This document shows positions 1 to 8,811 of a stretch of DNA of 64,000 nucleotides, in pieces (the stretch's first letter is position 1; the number at the start of each line of letters is the position of its first letter). The position numbers were made by a program, and so were the translations under genes. Source of the stretch: Sphingobium lactosutens DS20. GTDB taxonomy: Bacteria; Pseudomonadota; Alphaproteobacteria; Sphingomonadales; Sphingomonadaceae. Location of the stretch: assembly GCF_000445105.1 (NCBI RefSeq), contig NZ_ATDP01000103.1:124001-188000 (forward strand), given 5' to 3'. A model generated the notes under the pieces. That model saw only the letters and a list, made by a program, of their open reading frames with translations, was not told the origin of the DNA and did no database searches.

Positions 1-136
1 CGCGGCTTTCGGCAACCGCCTTGTCGGGCAGGCCGACAAGGATGAAATTAGGGAGGCCGGGGACCAGCTGGCACTGCACCTCCACGGCGCGCGCCTCCAG
101 CCCCAGATAGGCGACCGTCGAAACCGTTGCGACCAA
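1..136 (-). CDS. comM: ComM/YifB-family Mg-chelatase-like AAA ATPase (N-terminal fragment)
   Basis: The first 45 codons are present; the gene runs off the left edge of the window. The visible peptide has the typical YifB/ComM N-terminus: VATVSTVAYLGLEARAVEV, then PGLPNFILVGLPDKAVAESR. Family members are about 500 residues with a Mg-chelatase-like AAA domain; in naturally competent bacteria ComM is a branch-migration helicase acting on recombination intermediates during DNA uptake. No ATG lies in frame just upstream, so a TTG start at 136 is chosen because it gives the family-standard N-terminus. It is 22 bp downstream of the rlmE stop and may be read together with it. Function beyond family membership cannot be judged from a fragment. 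Confidence 0.8.
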   Translation of the reverse strand, partial: MVATVSTVAYLGLEARAVEVQCQLVPGLPNFILVGLPDKAVAESR

Positions 137-158
137 ATGCCCCCCTTGGTCCGGCCGT

Positions 159-833
159 TCAGGCCGGATCGTCCGCCCTGCCCTTGAACCCTTGCGCCAC
201 GACATACCATTCGACGCTGCCTTTGCGGCTGGCCGGCGGCTTGGCGTGCTTGATCGTCGTGAAATGTCTTTTCAGCACCGCCAGCAGTTCGGCATCCGTG
301 CCGCCGGCAAACACCTTGGCGACAAAAGTGCCGCCCTTGCGCAGATTTTCGACCGCGAATTGCGCCGCCGCCTCGACCAGGCCCATGGTGCGCAGATGAT
401 CGGTCTGGGCATGGCCGACGGTGTTGGCCGCCATGTCCGAAATGATAAGGTCCGGCTCCTGCCCCAGCGCCTCGCGCAGCAGGTCTGGCGCCTTGTCGTC
501 CATGAAATCCATTTCGAACAGGGTGACGCCGGGGATGGGATCGGTCGGCAGCAGGTCTATGCCCACCACCGCCGCCTTGGGCGCCATCTTGCGCACCACC
601 TGCGCCCAGCCGCCCGGCGCGACGCCAAGATCCACGACCGCGCGCGATCCCTTCACGAAATGGAATTTTTCATCCAGTTCGATGAGTTTGAAGGCGGCGC
701 GGCTACGCCAGCCCTCAGCCTTCGCCTTCTTGACATAGGGGTCGTTCAGATGGCGCTCGAGCCAGCGCACCGACTGCGCGGTGCGGCCTTTCGCGGTCTT
801 GACCCGGACCTTGCCTGCGCCCGCACCCCTCAC
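159..833 (-). CDS. rlmE: 23S rRNA (uridine-2'-O-)-methyltransferase RlmE (FtsJ/RrmJ)
   Basis: 224 residues, the usual length. RlmE methylates the 2'-O of U2552 in the A loop of 23S rRNA on the 50S subunit, using S-adenosylmethionine. The SAM site VDLGVAPGGWAQV (about residues 68-80) is clear, and the K-D-K-E catalytic set can be followed as SRAAFKL (Lys), ISDMAANT (Asp), FVAKVF (Lys) and SVEWYVV (Glu). The start overlaps the stop of the upstream phosphatase gene by 4 bases, so the two are probably translationally coupled. The ppx-rlmE pairing is common in alphaproteobacteria. Identification is secure. Confidence 0.95.
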   Translation of the reverse strand: MRGAGAGKVRVKTAKGRTAQSVRWLERHLNDPYVKKAKAEGWRSRAAFKLIELDEKFHFVKGSRAVVDLGVAPGGWAQVVRKMAPKAAVVGIDLLPTDPIPGVTLFEMDFMDDKAPDLLREALGQEPDLIISDMAANTVGHAQTDHLRTMGLVEAAAQFAVENLRKGGTFVAKVFAGGTDAELLAVLKRHFTTIKHAKPPASRKGSVEWYVVAQGFKGRADDPA

Positions 834-1948
834 ATCGCTCTCCCGTCGCGATCCATCAGGCCGCGCAAAATGCCTTCGCGAATGCCCCGATCGGCGACGC
901 CCAGCCGCTCCGCCGGCCAGATGTCGAGGATCGATTCCAATATCGCGCAGCCCGCGACCACGAGGTCGGCGCGCTCAGTCCCGATGCAGGGAAGCTGCTG
1001 CCGCTCGGCCAGCGCCATGCCCGAAAGCCGGTCCGATATGGCGCGCATCGCGTCGCACGGCACGATCAACCCGTCGATCACCTGCCGGTCATAGCGCGGC
1101 AGGTTGAGGTGCAGGCTGGCCAGCGTCGTCACCGTGCCCGATGTGCCGAGCAGGCGGATGCCCTGCGCGTCGCGCGGCAGGCGGCGCGCGAGCGGCAGGA
1201 ACGCCTCCGACACGCGGGCACGCATGCGGCCATAGGCGGCCAGCCGCTCGGCCGGATCGTCATGATCGAACGCCTCGCTTTCGGTCAGCGACACGACGCC
1301 CCAGGGCGCGCTCACCCAATCGACGATGTGCGGCGCGCCGTCACCATGCGCGTCGACCAGCACCAGTTCGGTGGAGCCGCCGCCAATGTCGAAGATCAGT
1401 GCCGGCCCGTCGCCCGGCTCCAGCAAGGCATGACAGCCCAGCACCGCCAGTCGCGCCTCTTCCTGCGCGCTGATGATGTCGAGCGCGATGCCGGTTTCGC
1501 GATAGACGCGCTGGATGAATTCCGATCCGTTGGATGCGCGGCGACACGCTTCGGTCGCGACCGATCGCGCAAGCGTCACATGGCGGCGGCGCAGCTTGTC
1601 GGCGCAGACGGAGAGGGCCGCGATGGCCCGGTCGATTGCCGCGTCGCTGATCCGTCCCGACGACGCCAATCCTTCGCCCAGCCGGACGATGCGCGAAAAG
1701 GCATCGACGACGATGAACCCGTCAGCCGATGGTTTGGCGATCAGCAGCCGGCAATTATTGGTGCCCAGATCAATGGCGGCATAGGATCGCCGGTCACGCG
1801 CGCCCGCGGACGAAAAGCCCCGCTGCTTTGCCGGGGGAGGAATGGCCGCAGCCTTGCTCCCATTGCCCGATCCGGAACGGGCATGCTTGCCCACATAACC
1901 GCCGGACGGGCCGGAACTCTGCGGCGATGGGCGGCTCTGCTGCACCAT
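830..1948 (-). CDS. ppx: Ppx/GppA family exopolyphosphatase / pppGpp phosphohydrolase
   Basis: 372 residues with an actin-like ASKHA fold. The phosphate-1 loop is AAIDLGTNNCRLLIA (from about residue 57) and the second phosphate loop is IFDIGGGSTELVLV. The first 50 or so residues are a Ser/Pro/Gly-rich extension without recognisable domain. The protein lacks the long C-terminal HD-type region of E. coli Ppx, as is normal for the short alphaproteobacterial form. The family removes terminal phosphate from polyphosphate or from pppGpp; sequence alone does not say which. It overlaps rlmE by 4 bases. Confidence 0.88.
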   Translation of the reverse strand: MVQQSRPSPQSSGPSGGYVGKHARSGSGNGSKAAAIPPPAKQRGFSSAGARDRRSYAAIDLGTNNCRLLIAKPSADGFIVVDAFSRIVRLGEGLASSGRISDAAIDRAIAALSVCADKLRRRHVTLARSVATEACRRASNGSEFIQRVYRETGIALDIISAQEEARLAVLGCHALLEPGDGPALIFDIGGGSTELVLVDAHGDGAPHIVDWVSAPWGVVSLTESEAFDHDDPAERLAAYGRMRARVSEAFLPLARRLPRDAQGIRLLGTSGTVTTLASLHLNLPRYDRQVIDGLIVPCDAMRAISDRLSGMALAERQQLPCIGTERADLVVAGCAILESILDIWPAERLGVADRGIREGILRGLMDRDGRAM

Positions 1949-2269
1949 GCCGTAACTCGCTTCTTCTGTATCGCCGACCCCGTTTGGGATCGGAACTTGC
2001 CCTCATGCTTAAGCAGAAGAGCCGCGATACGCAAGGCAGGACCAGATGGACGGAACGTGCGCGTAACAGTCAGCGACGCAAGCAGGGCAAAGACGTGATA
2101 GGCGAAAGACAGACGAGATGGACCAGCGGCACAGAGACGGCCAGTCCCGATGAAAGTCGATCGGCAGCACAGTGACTAATTTACGACAGGCATAAACTTT
2201 ATTTGCCCCGCCAATTGTCTTCGCCAATTCCGTTGGTTAGCTTCGCCTCCGGTCTATGGGGAGTTTATC
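1949..2269. other. Intergenic region between divergent ppx and autotransporter gene
   Basis: About 320 bases that must hold the promoters for two divergent genes. I see no convincing sigma-70 hexamer pair and no strong dyad. The only clear element is a ribosome binding site, GGGGAG, about 7 bases upstream of the autotransporter ATG at 2270. Confidence 0.4.
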
Positions 2270-5200
2270 ATGCACATTCGTAAGAATGGGGCGGGGATGC
2301 TGGCGCGCGCCGGTCGTTCCAGCCTCTTTGCCTCCGTCGCTGCCGCAGCGCTGAGCATCGCACCTGCCGCACAGGCGGTCGTGCCGAACGACAATTTGAC
2401 TCCGGACGACATTGTCGACGGCAGCGACGTGAACGGCGTCGGCATCATGTATCGCGACGACGGATTTGTGTGCACCGGCACGCTGATCAATCCGCGGACC
2501 GTGATCTTCGCGGCCCACTGCGTGAACGACCTGACGACGCCTGATTACAGCACGGTCAATGGCGGCGTACCCGTGGCCTTCGCCTTCCAGAATGACGCCC
2601 GTCCGGGCCTGATCGACTGGATTTCGAACGGCTATCGCACCAACACATCGCTTAGCGTCTATAACGTCAACAATATCGCCTATCATCCCGACTCGCTCGA
2701 TCCGCCGGCGCTCAGCTTCCTTTATGGCGACGTCGCGATGGCGACGCTGGACACGCCCGCCGCCGATGTGCCGACATGGACGATGCTGTTTTCCGCCCTG
2801 CCCGCGCCCGACGCGATCAGCGAAACGGCCGGCACCGGCTATCATGTCACCATCACCGGCTATGGCCGCACCGGCAGCGGCACGACCGGCAATAGCGGCG
2901 GCATCGATTTCCGCCGCAAGACGGCCGAGAATTTCCTCGGCATGCTTGGCTCGCTGGATGATGTCGACAGCTTCCTGTTCGGCTCGGCCGGCGGCTATAC
3001 GCAAAATCTCTACCAGACGGATTTCGACGATCCGGATCGCGAAAATCCGTTCGACTTCAACGCGTTCAAGGATGACGCGCTGCCCAATGAAGGCAATACG
3101 GCGGGCGGCGACTCAGGCGGCCCGCTGATCCTGGATCAGACGTTCGATGAAAAGACGATTTTGGGTGTTTTGTCGGGCGGCAGCCGCTATTTCTTCGACC
3201 AGCCCGAAAGCTCCTATGGCGGCACGTCCTTCTATCAGCCGCTCTACCTGTTCTGGGACTGGATCGCGGAAAACAACCCGTATCGCTACGCCACCGCCAA
3301 GGCGGGCGATGGCAATTGGAGCGACGCCGATCACTGGGTGACGGCGCTCGACCCCAATTACCGGATCATCGACAGCACCGGTTCGCTGGTGAACGGCGTT
3401 CCGACCTCGCCGGGCGCGGGCGCCTTCGGCCAGGATGACGCGCAGAAGTTCGGCCAGCTCTGCTATCAGCCGACCGACGGCTCGTCGGACATTTGCTATG
3501 ATGTCGGCACGCAGACGCTGATCGTCGATGGCGAACCGGTGACGGACGGGACGGAAACCGCCACCAGCACGGGCGGCAAGACCGTCACGAACAACAAGGG
3601 CAAGGTGGAAATCGCCGAGCGCAGCCCCACCGCCGCCAATGTATCGCTGGATACGACCGCGCAGCCGCAGGCGGAAGGCGACGTCACCGCGACGGCCCTG
3701 CCCGACGCGACGCTGGCCAACGGCCTGCCCGGCGCGAGCGGATTTGTCCCCAATAATATCGATCCGGTCGCGTCGGAAGGCATCATCGGCCGCTATTATG
3801 ACGTGACGCTGAGCGCGGCGGGCACCACCACGCTCGACACCGACGTGACCATTGATCGCTTCACGATTTCGGGCACGGAAGCCGCGCTCGACATCACCAG
3901 CGAAGGATCGCTGACCAGCGAGATGGACGTAGCCCATCTGGCCGGCCGCGTGAATGTCGATGGTGCGCTCAACAGCACCGGCGATTACTTCCTGCTGTCG
4001 GGCCTGCTATCTGGCAGCGGCACGGTGCGCACCCCCTTCCTCACCAACGTCATGGGCACGATCGCGCCCGGCGGCGTCGGCACGGTCGGCACATTGACGG
4101 TCGAGGGCAATGCGATCCTCACGTCCGGCAGCACCCTGCACATCGATATCGGCCCCAATGGCACGTCCGACGTGCTGGCGGTCAAGACCAGCGAAGCGGG
4201 CGATGACGGCGTCGCTTCGGTCGGTGGCCGCGTGGCCATCGGCGCCACCAGCGGCACCCGCCCGCGCTATGGCGACAGCTATACTTTCGTCACGGCCGAA
4301 GGCGGTGTCGAGGGCAGCTTCGAACAGCCCGCGCAGCTGACCGCGATCCTCAAGCCCGTGCTGAGCTACAGCGACAATGCCGTTTCCATGCGCATCGACG
4401 CCGGGCTCTATGCCGATGTCGTCAATGGCGCATCGGTCACGCAGACCAGCTTTGCCCAGCTGCTCGACCAGAACCGGTCGCTCTACGCCAACTACGCCAA
4501 TCTCTATGGCGAGGCGGACCTGCTGAGCGTCGAGGGCATCCAGGCGACGCTGGAGGCGATGGCGCCGCGCACCGAAACGCTCAAGACGTCGATGAGCGAA
4601 GTGCTCAACGATAATATGGCGCGTTTCTATCGTGACCGCCTGACCAAGCTGGATGGCGGAGCCATGGGCGGCACGCTGACCATGACGGGCCAGCCGATGC
4701 AGTTGGCAGCCGCAAGCCTCAACAATATCGACCTCGGCATGGACCAGGGCGGTAATGAAAGCGTGACGCGCGAAGGCGTGCTGCCCGACGACATGAGCGC
4801 GTTCCTTGCGGGCGGCTATATCGACGGCAAAGCGCAGCCGATGCGCTCGATCATGCCGATGGGCCGCGACACGTTCGACGGCTGGTATGCCGCGCTGGGT
4901 GTGGAAAAGGCGTTCGGGGACAATGGCGTCGTTGGTCTTTCCGCCTCGTTCAGCGAGTTGAAGGGCAAGACGGCCGCCAGCGACTGGGGCCGGGCGCGCC
5001 TGTATCAGGGCACCGTCTATGGCGCGTTCGACCTTGGCGGGCTGAAGCTCGACGCGGTCGGCAGCGCAGGCACCATGGCAACGCGCTCGCGCCGGTCCTT
5101 CTCGGTCGGCACGACGCCCTACACCCTCTATGGCAGCGACCAGGAACTGGCGCTGTCGGGTGAAATCGGCCTCAGCAAGGCATTGGGCACCGACGCATTT

Positions 5201-5611
5201 AGCATCGTGCCGCGCGCGGCGCTGCGTGGCGCCTATATCAGCTCGGGCAATCTGGCTGAATATGGCGGGGATGCAGCGCTGGTCATCCAGCGCAAGGCGA
5301 TCCAGAGCGCGCAGGGCCGCCTGGGCGCCACGGTCAAGTCCGATCGCGGCGGTTTCCGCCCCTATCTGACCGCCAATTACGTCCACGAGTTCCGCGATCA
5401 GCCCGCCTTCCTGCAGGCGAACCTGATCGGCGGCACCGGCCCGCTCGCACCCTTCGCGCTGGGCGGTCAGGACAAGAACTGGGCGGAAATCGGTGGTGGC
5501 CTGACCGTCACGACCGGCAATGTCGACATCAGCCTGTCGGCGGATACGACCGCCTGGCGCAGCGACGTGGAATATCAGAGCTATCGCGCAAGCCTGAAAT
5601 TCCGCTTCTGA
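2270..5611 (+). CDS. Autotransporter with trypsin-like serine protease passenger
   Basis: 1113 residues. Residues 1 to about 36 form a signal peptide ending APAAQA. The passenger starts with an S1/trypsin-type protease domain whose triad is visible: His83 in FAAHC, Asp154 in YGDVAMATLD, Ser282 in GGDSGGPL. It is followed by a Thr/Gly/Asp-rich region (about 340-700) with the repetitive look of a beta-helix stalk, a linker, and a C-terminal autotransporter beta-barrel (about 840-1113) that ends in Phe (KFRF), as needed for BAM insertion. The protein is expected to be secreted through its own barrel and displayed on or cut from the cell surface; substrate unknown. RBS GGGGAG precedes the ATG. 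It is monocistronic, with a terminator just after the stop. Confidence 0.9.
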   Translation: MHIRKNGAGMLARAGRSSLFASVAAAALSIAPAAQAVVPNDNLTPDDIVDGSDVNGVGIMYRDDGFVCTGTLINPRTVIFAAHCVNDLTTPDYSTVNGGVPVAFAFQNDARPGLIDWISNGYRTNTSLSVYNVNNIAYHPDSLDPPALSFLYGDVAMATLDTPAADVPTWTMLFSALPAPDAISETAGTGYHVTITGYGRTGSGTTGNSGGIDFRRKTAENFLGMLGSLDDVDSFLFGSAGGYTQNLYQTDFDDPDRENPFDFNAFKDDALPNEGNTAGGDSGGPLILDQTFDEKTILGVLSGGSRYFFDQPESSYGGTSFYQPLYLFWDWIAENNPYRYATAKAGDGNWSDADHWVTALDPNYRIIDSTGSLVNGVPTSPGAGAFGQDDAQKFGQLCYQPTDGSSDICYDVGTQTLIVDGEPVTDGTETATSTGGKTVTNNKGKVEIAERSPTAANVSLDTTAQPQAEGDVTATALPDATLANGLPGASGFVPNNIDPVASEGIIGRYYDVTLSAAGTTTLDTDVTIDRFTISGTEAALDITSEGSLTSEMDVAHLAGRVNVDGALNSTGDYFLLSGLLSGSGTVRTPFLTNVMGTIAPGGVGTVGTLTVEGNAILTSGSTLHIDIGPNGTSDVLAVKTSEAGDDGVASVGGRVAIGATSGTRPRYGDSYTFVTAEGGVEGSFEQPAQLTAILKPVLSYSDNAVSMRIDAGLYADVVNGASVTQTSFAQLLDQNRSLYANYANLYGEADLLSVEGIQATLEAMAPRTETLKTSMSEVLNDNMARFYRDRLTKLDGGAMGGTLTMTGQPMQLAAASLNNIDLGMDQGGNESVTREGVLPDDMSAFLAGGYIDGKAQPMRSIMPMGRDTFDGWYAALGVEKAFGDNGVVGLSASFSELKGKTAASDWGRARLYQGTVYGAFDLGGLKLDAVGSAGTMATRSRRSFSVGTTPYTLYGSDQELALSGEIGLSKALGTDAFSIVPRAALRGAYISSGNLAEYGGDAALVIQRKAIQSAQGRLGATVKSDRGGFRPYLTANYVHEFRDQPAFLQANLIGGTGPLAPFALGGQDKNWAEIGGGLTVTTGNVDISLSADTTAWRSDVEYQSYRASLKFRF

Positions 5612-5630
5612 GTCGCCATTTGAACAAAGG

Positions 5631-5662
5631 AAAGGCCGCTCCCACGCTGGGGCGGCCTTTTT
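5631..5662 (+). terminator. Rho-independent terminator of the autotransporter gene
   Basis: AAAGGCCGC pairs with GCGGCCTTT across a short loop and is followed by further T residues. It starts 20 bases after the stop codon. Confidence 0.85.
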
Positions 5663-6007
5663 CTATGGACGCCCGGATCAGACTGGCGACGGCCGCAGAC
5701 TATATCAACCTATCTGCATTCCCATCCGGGAAAACGCGCGCATGAGGCGGGGCGCCTCCACGCCCCCTGTGTCGACATCACCTTCATCAGGAGCTTGAGG
5801 CCGCGCGTTGAGCGAGTCTCCATCTCGCAGGATTGTATCGCCACGAGTTTGAAAGCGGTATCTTCGGTCTGCCCATGAACACGCTCAAGCTGGCGGGCAT
5901 GTATCGTGGAAACCAGGAAAAACCCGGATAGCCGCATAAATGGCAGATCGCCTGGCATCGGCTCACAGCTCAGACACGGCAATCGCCAGACATGCGTCGA
6001 TGTAAAT
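5663..6007. other. Non-coding stretch left of the tRNA-Ser fragment
   Basis: About 345 bases. A 90-codon reading frame exists on the minus strand (5710-5982) but it resembles no family I know and lacks a convincing ribosome binding site. No RNA gene or repeat is seen. Confidence 0.3.
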
Positions 6008-6028
6008 TGGCGGAGAGGGAGGGATTCG
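6008..6028 (-). other. 3'-end fragment of a tRNA-Ser gene (probable attachment-site remnant)
   Basis: Read on the minus strand, these 21 bases match the last part of an alphaproteobacterial tRNA-Ser: the CGAAT of the T loop, then CCCTCCCTCTCCGCCA including the CCA end. The rest of the tRNA (T-stem 5' arm, anticodon and D arms), which should lie at 6029 and beyond, is absent. A short copy of a tRNA 3' end without its body is the usual scar of island or prophage integration. The junction lies at the border between core genes (left) and the IS remnant and accessory genes (right). The match is from memory of tRNA-Ser sequences and not from a search. Confidence 0.55.
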
Positions 6029-6042
6029 CACTCAACGGCTAA

Positions 6043-6492
6043 GTGACTGATATACAGAGCCTATATTCGAAACTACTGACCCAAATGCCACGAAAAGTAC
6101 CACATCGACATTTTCGCCTGAAAACAGATACTTGTCACCTGAGTTCGACGGAGGGTCTCTCTATCGAACCCACCGTACATTTGCAAGACTTGTGGGCTAA
6201 AATCGAGCATAGCGTCAAGATCGAGCGCGTCAGCGCGGCCAGCCCGCACCTGACATATCCGCTCATCCTCGATGCAGTAGGCATGCGCCCGCCGGAGGAC
6301 TGTGGCGGGCCATGGGGCTATGCCGAAAAGCTCGAAGCGCTCGGCGACCCTCAGCATGAATATGATGAAGAAGCGCTCGATACTCTCGGCGACGACCATG
6401 ATCCCAACGCCCAGCCCGATATCCCCTTGATCGAGGCAAGGCTGGAAGCGCTCGCGAAAAAATGGGCGCCGCGGACACGCCGGAAAGCCTGA
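6043..6492 (+). pseudogene. Plasmid pRiA4b ORF-3 / IS1096 TnpR-like protein, C-terminal remnant
   Basis: The frame carries the family signature PPEDCGGPWGYAEKLEAL followed by an acidic stretch ending LGDDHDPNAQPDIP, typical of the C-terminal half of pRiA4b ORF-3-like proteins (IS1096 passenger TnpR). The N-terminal part of the normal protein (about 180-200 residues or more) is missing or out of frame; the first 45 codons here look unrelated. Such genes are often carried beside ISL3-family transposases, and a transposase tail follows at 6553-6666, so this is the passenger of a decayed insertion sequence. It is probably not functional. Confidence 0.65.
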
Positions 6493-6552
6493 CAAGCCGC
6501 GTCAACGCCACCTTCCGTCGGCGCTTACGTCCGAAACGCAATCGTCTCACCA

Positions 6553-6666
6553 TGGTCGAACGGCCAGACCGAGGGACAGATCACGCGTCTTAAACTTATC
6601 AAGCGACAGATGTATGGCCGGGCAAAGCTCGATCTGCTCGAGGCCCGATTGGTAGGGGCAACATGA
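6553..6666 (+). pseudogene. ISL3-family transposase, C-terminal remnant
   Basis: The last 37 codons before a TGA read WSNGQTEGQITRLKLIKRQ then MYGRAKLDLLEARL, the near-invariant C-terminus of ISL3-type DDE transposases, which contains the last catalytic Glu (in TEGQ). Nothing upstream in this frame is recognisable as transposase apart from a preceding Pro, so at least 90% of the gene is gone. With the ORF-3-like fragment at 6043-6492 it marks the wreck of one mobile element. I could not define its terminal inverted repeats. Confidence 0.75.
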
Positions 6667-6835
6667 GGCTAACCACCAGCAAAAGTGAGTCAGAGCCAAT
6701 TCTCAATGGAAACCCCGGGTCACATCTCAGTGGCAATCAACACTTGTGTCCCTAAATGAAAAACCCGCGCGGGTTGTGCAGTAGTAAGGAAGCAATCAGC
6801 AATACTTTAACACCATTCAGTTTACTCACTGCGGT

Positions 6836-7330
6836 TCAACATTGGTTCGCTAGTTCGGATGCTAGCCGTTTCAGAGTATCCAGGAATCTCGCGCGTTCAT
6901 TGCTGCCCACGATACGATCGATCTCCGCATCATGTGCCAAAGCATGATTTTCCAGCCGCGCCAGGTGTTCTTCCCCGTTCGCGCTCAAAGAAAGTCGAAG
7001 ATTACGACGGTCACTGCCGTCCCGCGTTTTTACTACCAAGCCGGCTTTGCCCAGTTCTCGCAGTGACGTTGTAAGGGTTGATTTGTCGCGTCCCGCAGCG
7101 ATACTGAGCTCTGTCTGGTTAATGCCTGGATTGTCGTGGATGATCCGCAACAGTGAATACCAGCCGGGCCATATGTGGGTGTCTCCGACCCGCCGCGCAT
7201 AGGCTGCGAACGATGCCTCCTGTGCTAGACGCAGGTGGTAGCCGATGACATTAGCAAGACCTTCAGTAGCCCGCGTCGAACTGTCCCCTCCGTCTTCATA
7301 TTTCAGCTCTGCCGAGGGTTCGACGTCCAT
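6836..7330 (-). CDS. MarR-family transcriptional regulator
   Basis: 164 residues with a MarR winged helix: the recognition helix region INQTELSIAAGRDKSTLTTSL (about 83-105) and the wing ...KTRDGSDRRNLRLSLSANGEEHL (about 112-135). It is the most distal gene of the leftward catabolic series, 104 bases after the MFS gene, and is the only regulator in the module. MarR proteins of this kind normally repress aromatic or phenolic catabolic genes and are released by the substrate or its CoA ester. The 46-bp palindrome at 15428-15473 is the natural candidate operator (inference). Start at 7330 is the first ATG; alternatives within a few codons are possible. Confidence 0.85.
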   Translation of the reverse strand: MDVEPSAELKYEDGGDSSTRATEGLANVIGYHLRLAQEASFAAYARRVGDTHIWPGWYSLLRIIHDNPGINQTELSIAAGRDKSTLTTSLRELGKAGLVVKTRDGSDRRNLRLSLSANGEEHLARLENHALAHDAEIDRIVGSNERARFLDTLKRLASELANQC

Positions 7331-7434
7331 CTATCTACCTTGCTTTAAACGATACGGTTCTGCGGCGTATCAAACGCCATTGATGCCGCTGTACCATAAA
7401 GCTGAGGGGTAGAGAAATTTCCGCTGCACTGCAC

Positions 7435-8811
7435 TCAATATGCGCGAGTCACGACTGCGGGCCGAGCATGGTTCCGGATCCCAAGTAGAGCAAGAGCGAC
7501 TACGAACATGACAATGGCTATTGACCAATGGAAGCCCGCCGCCGCACCCCAGCCAATTACCATAGCTCCGAGCAAGGAACTGGCGATTGCGCCAACCCTG
7601 CCGATGCCCGTGGCGGCCCCCACACCAGATGCGCGAAGTGACGTCGGATAAATTGCTGATCCAAGCGCATAGAGCGTCGTCTGCACGCCGTTGATGAAGC
7701 CGCCCTCAAGCGCAAGCAAGGTGAAGAGCATGGGCAATGAAAGGGTGGCGGTCGGCATAAAAGCGAGGGCGACAGCCGACAGGATGGCGGCAAACGCCAT
7801 CGTCACCATAGTCACCCTCGAGCCGAAACGACTGATGGCCCAGCCGCCGCACAATGCCGCTACAACCCCGCCAAGGTTGAAGGCTACAAGTCCTCTGCTG
7901 GCAACCACGATGTCATGACCGTCGTCCGCTAGCAGCGTAGGAAGCCAATTGAAGGCTGCATAGACGGACATGAGCGAGAAGAAGAACGCGGTCCACAGGA
8001 GAAGTGTGTCTAGCCTCAGACTGGATGCAAAGATCGACCCTTCCGAATGCCGCTTCTCTGAAACGGTGCATCCCTCGGACATCAGCAGAGGCAGGCCGTC
8101 TGACGGATCAATGCCCATTCGACGCAGGATGGCTGCGACCCGATCGGCATTTTTGGGTGACCGCGCAAGGAAGCGGACAGATTCGGGCAATGCGATGACG
8201 ATTAGGCCGCAAATCGCAAGCGTCACCGCGCCCGCACCGACAAAGAGCGAGCGCCATCCCAGAAGCGGCATGATAAATGATGCGGCAGTGCCGCCAATCA
8301 CCCCGCCGAGGGGCACGCATACAATGGTGATGACCACGGCAAGACTGCGGCGTCTCGCGGGCGTGAATTCCGCCGCAAGCGCGGCGACATTGGGAAAAGC
8401 TGCGCCGAGACCGATACCGGCGCAAAGGCGTAGAGCAGCAAGCGTACCGGGACCGTCAGCCAGCCCGATCAACGCAGTAGCGACCCCGAAAAGCAGGACG
8501 CTGCCCACCAGAGCAGATTTTCGTCCGAGCCGGTCGCCGATGAGGCCGCCGCCGATTGCGCCGAAGAACATCCCGAGCTGCGCAGCGGCAAGCGCCATGG
8601 AGAGGTCAGCCTTGGCCAATTTCCAGTCGCGTAGAATATGCGGCAAGGCAAACCCGAGCGCCTGATTGTCGAACCCGTCCAGCAGAATGGCCAGCGAGAC
8701 GAGACAAAGCAGAAGCTTCTGATACGGACTCCAAGGCGCTCTATCAATCAGGGCGCCGATGTTGGTTGCACGGTCATCGCCGCCTACCGGGTCCGCCCCG
8801 CTGAGGATCAT
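7435..8811 (-). CDS. MFS transporter, aromatic acid:H+ symporter (AAHS)-like
   Basis: 458 residues with 12 predicted membrane spans. The loop 2-3 signature GGLIGDRLGRKSALVGS and the DGFDNQALGFALP motif of TM1 (an Asp-Gly-Phe-Asp-type motif) are characteristic of the AAHS group (PcaK, BenK, MhbT and relatives), which import benzoate-type acids with protons across the inner membrane. Its start overlaps the stop of the ThDP enzyme gene by 4 bases, so the two are coupled and the substrate is probably that of the same pathway. The exact substrate cannot be read from the sequence. Confidence 0.85.
   Translation of the reverse strand: MILSGADPVGGDDRATNIGALIDRAPWSPYQKLLLCLVSLAILLDGFDNQALGFALPHILRDWKLAKADLSMALAAAQLGMFFGAIGGGLIGDRLGRKSALVGSVLLFGVATALIGLADGPGTLAALRLCAGIGLGAAFPNVAALAAEFTPARRRSLAVVITIVCVPLGGVIGGTAASFIMPLLGWRSLFVGAGAVTLAICGLIVIALPESVRFLARSPKNADRVAAILRRMGIDPSDGLPLLMSEGCTVSEKRHSEGSIFASSLRLDTLLLWTAFFFSLMSVYAAFNWLPTLLADDGHDIVVASRGLVAFNLGGVVAALCGGWAISRFGSRVTMVTMAFAAILSAVALAFMPTATLSLPMLFTLLALEGGFINGVQTTLYALGSAIYPTSLRASGVGAATGIGRVGAIASSLLGAMVIGWGAAAGFHWSIAIVMFVVALALLGIRNHARPAVVTRAY

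Noticed and set aside
5710..5982. 90-codon minus-strand frame between the autotransporter and the tRNA fragment
   Set aside because: No family resemblance, no ribosome binding site, and composition unlike the flanking genes.
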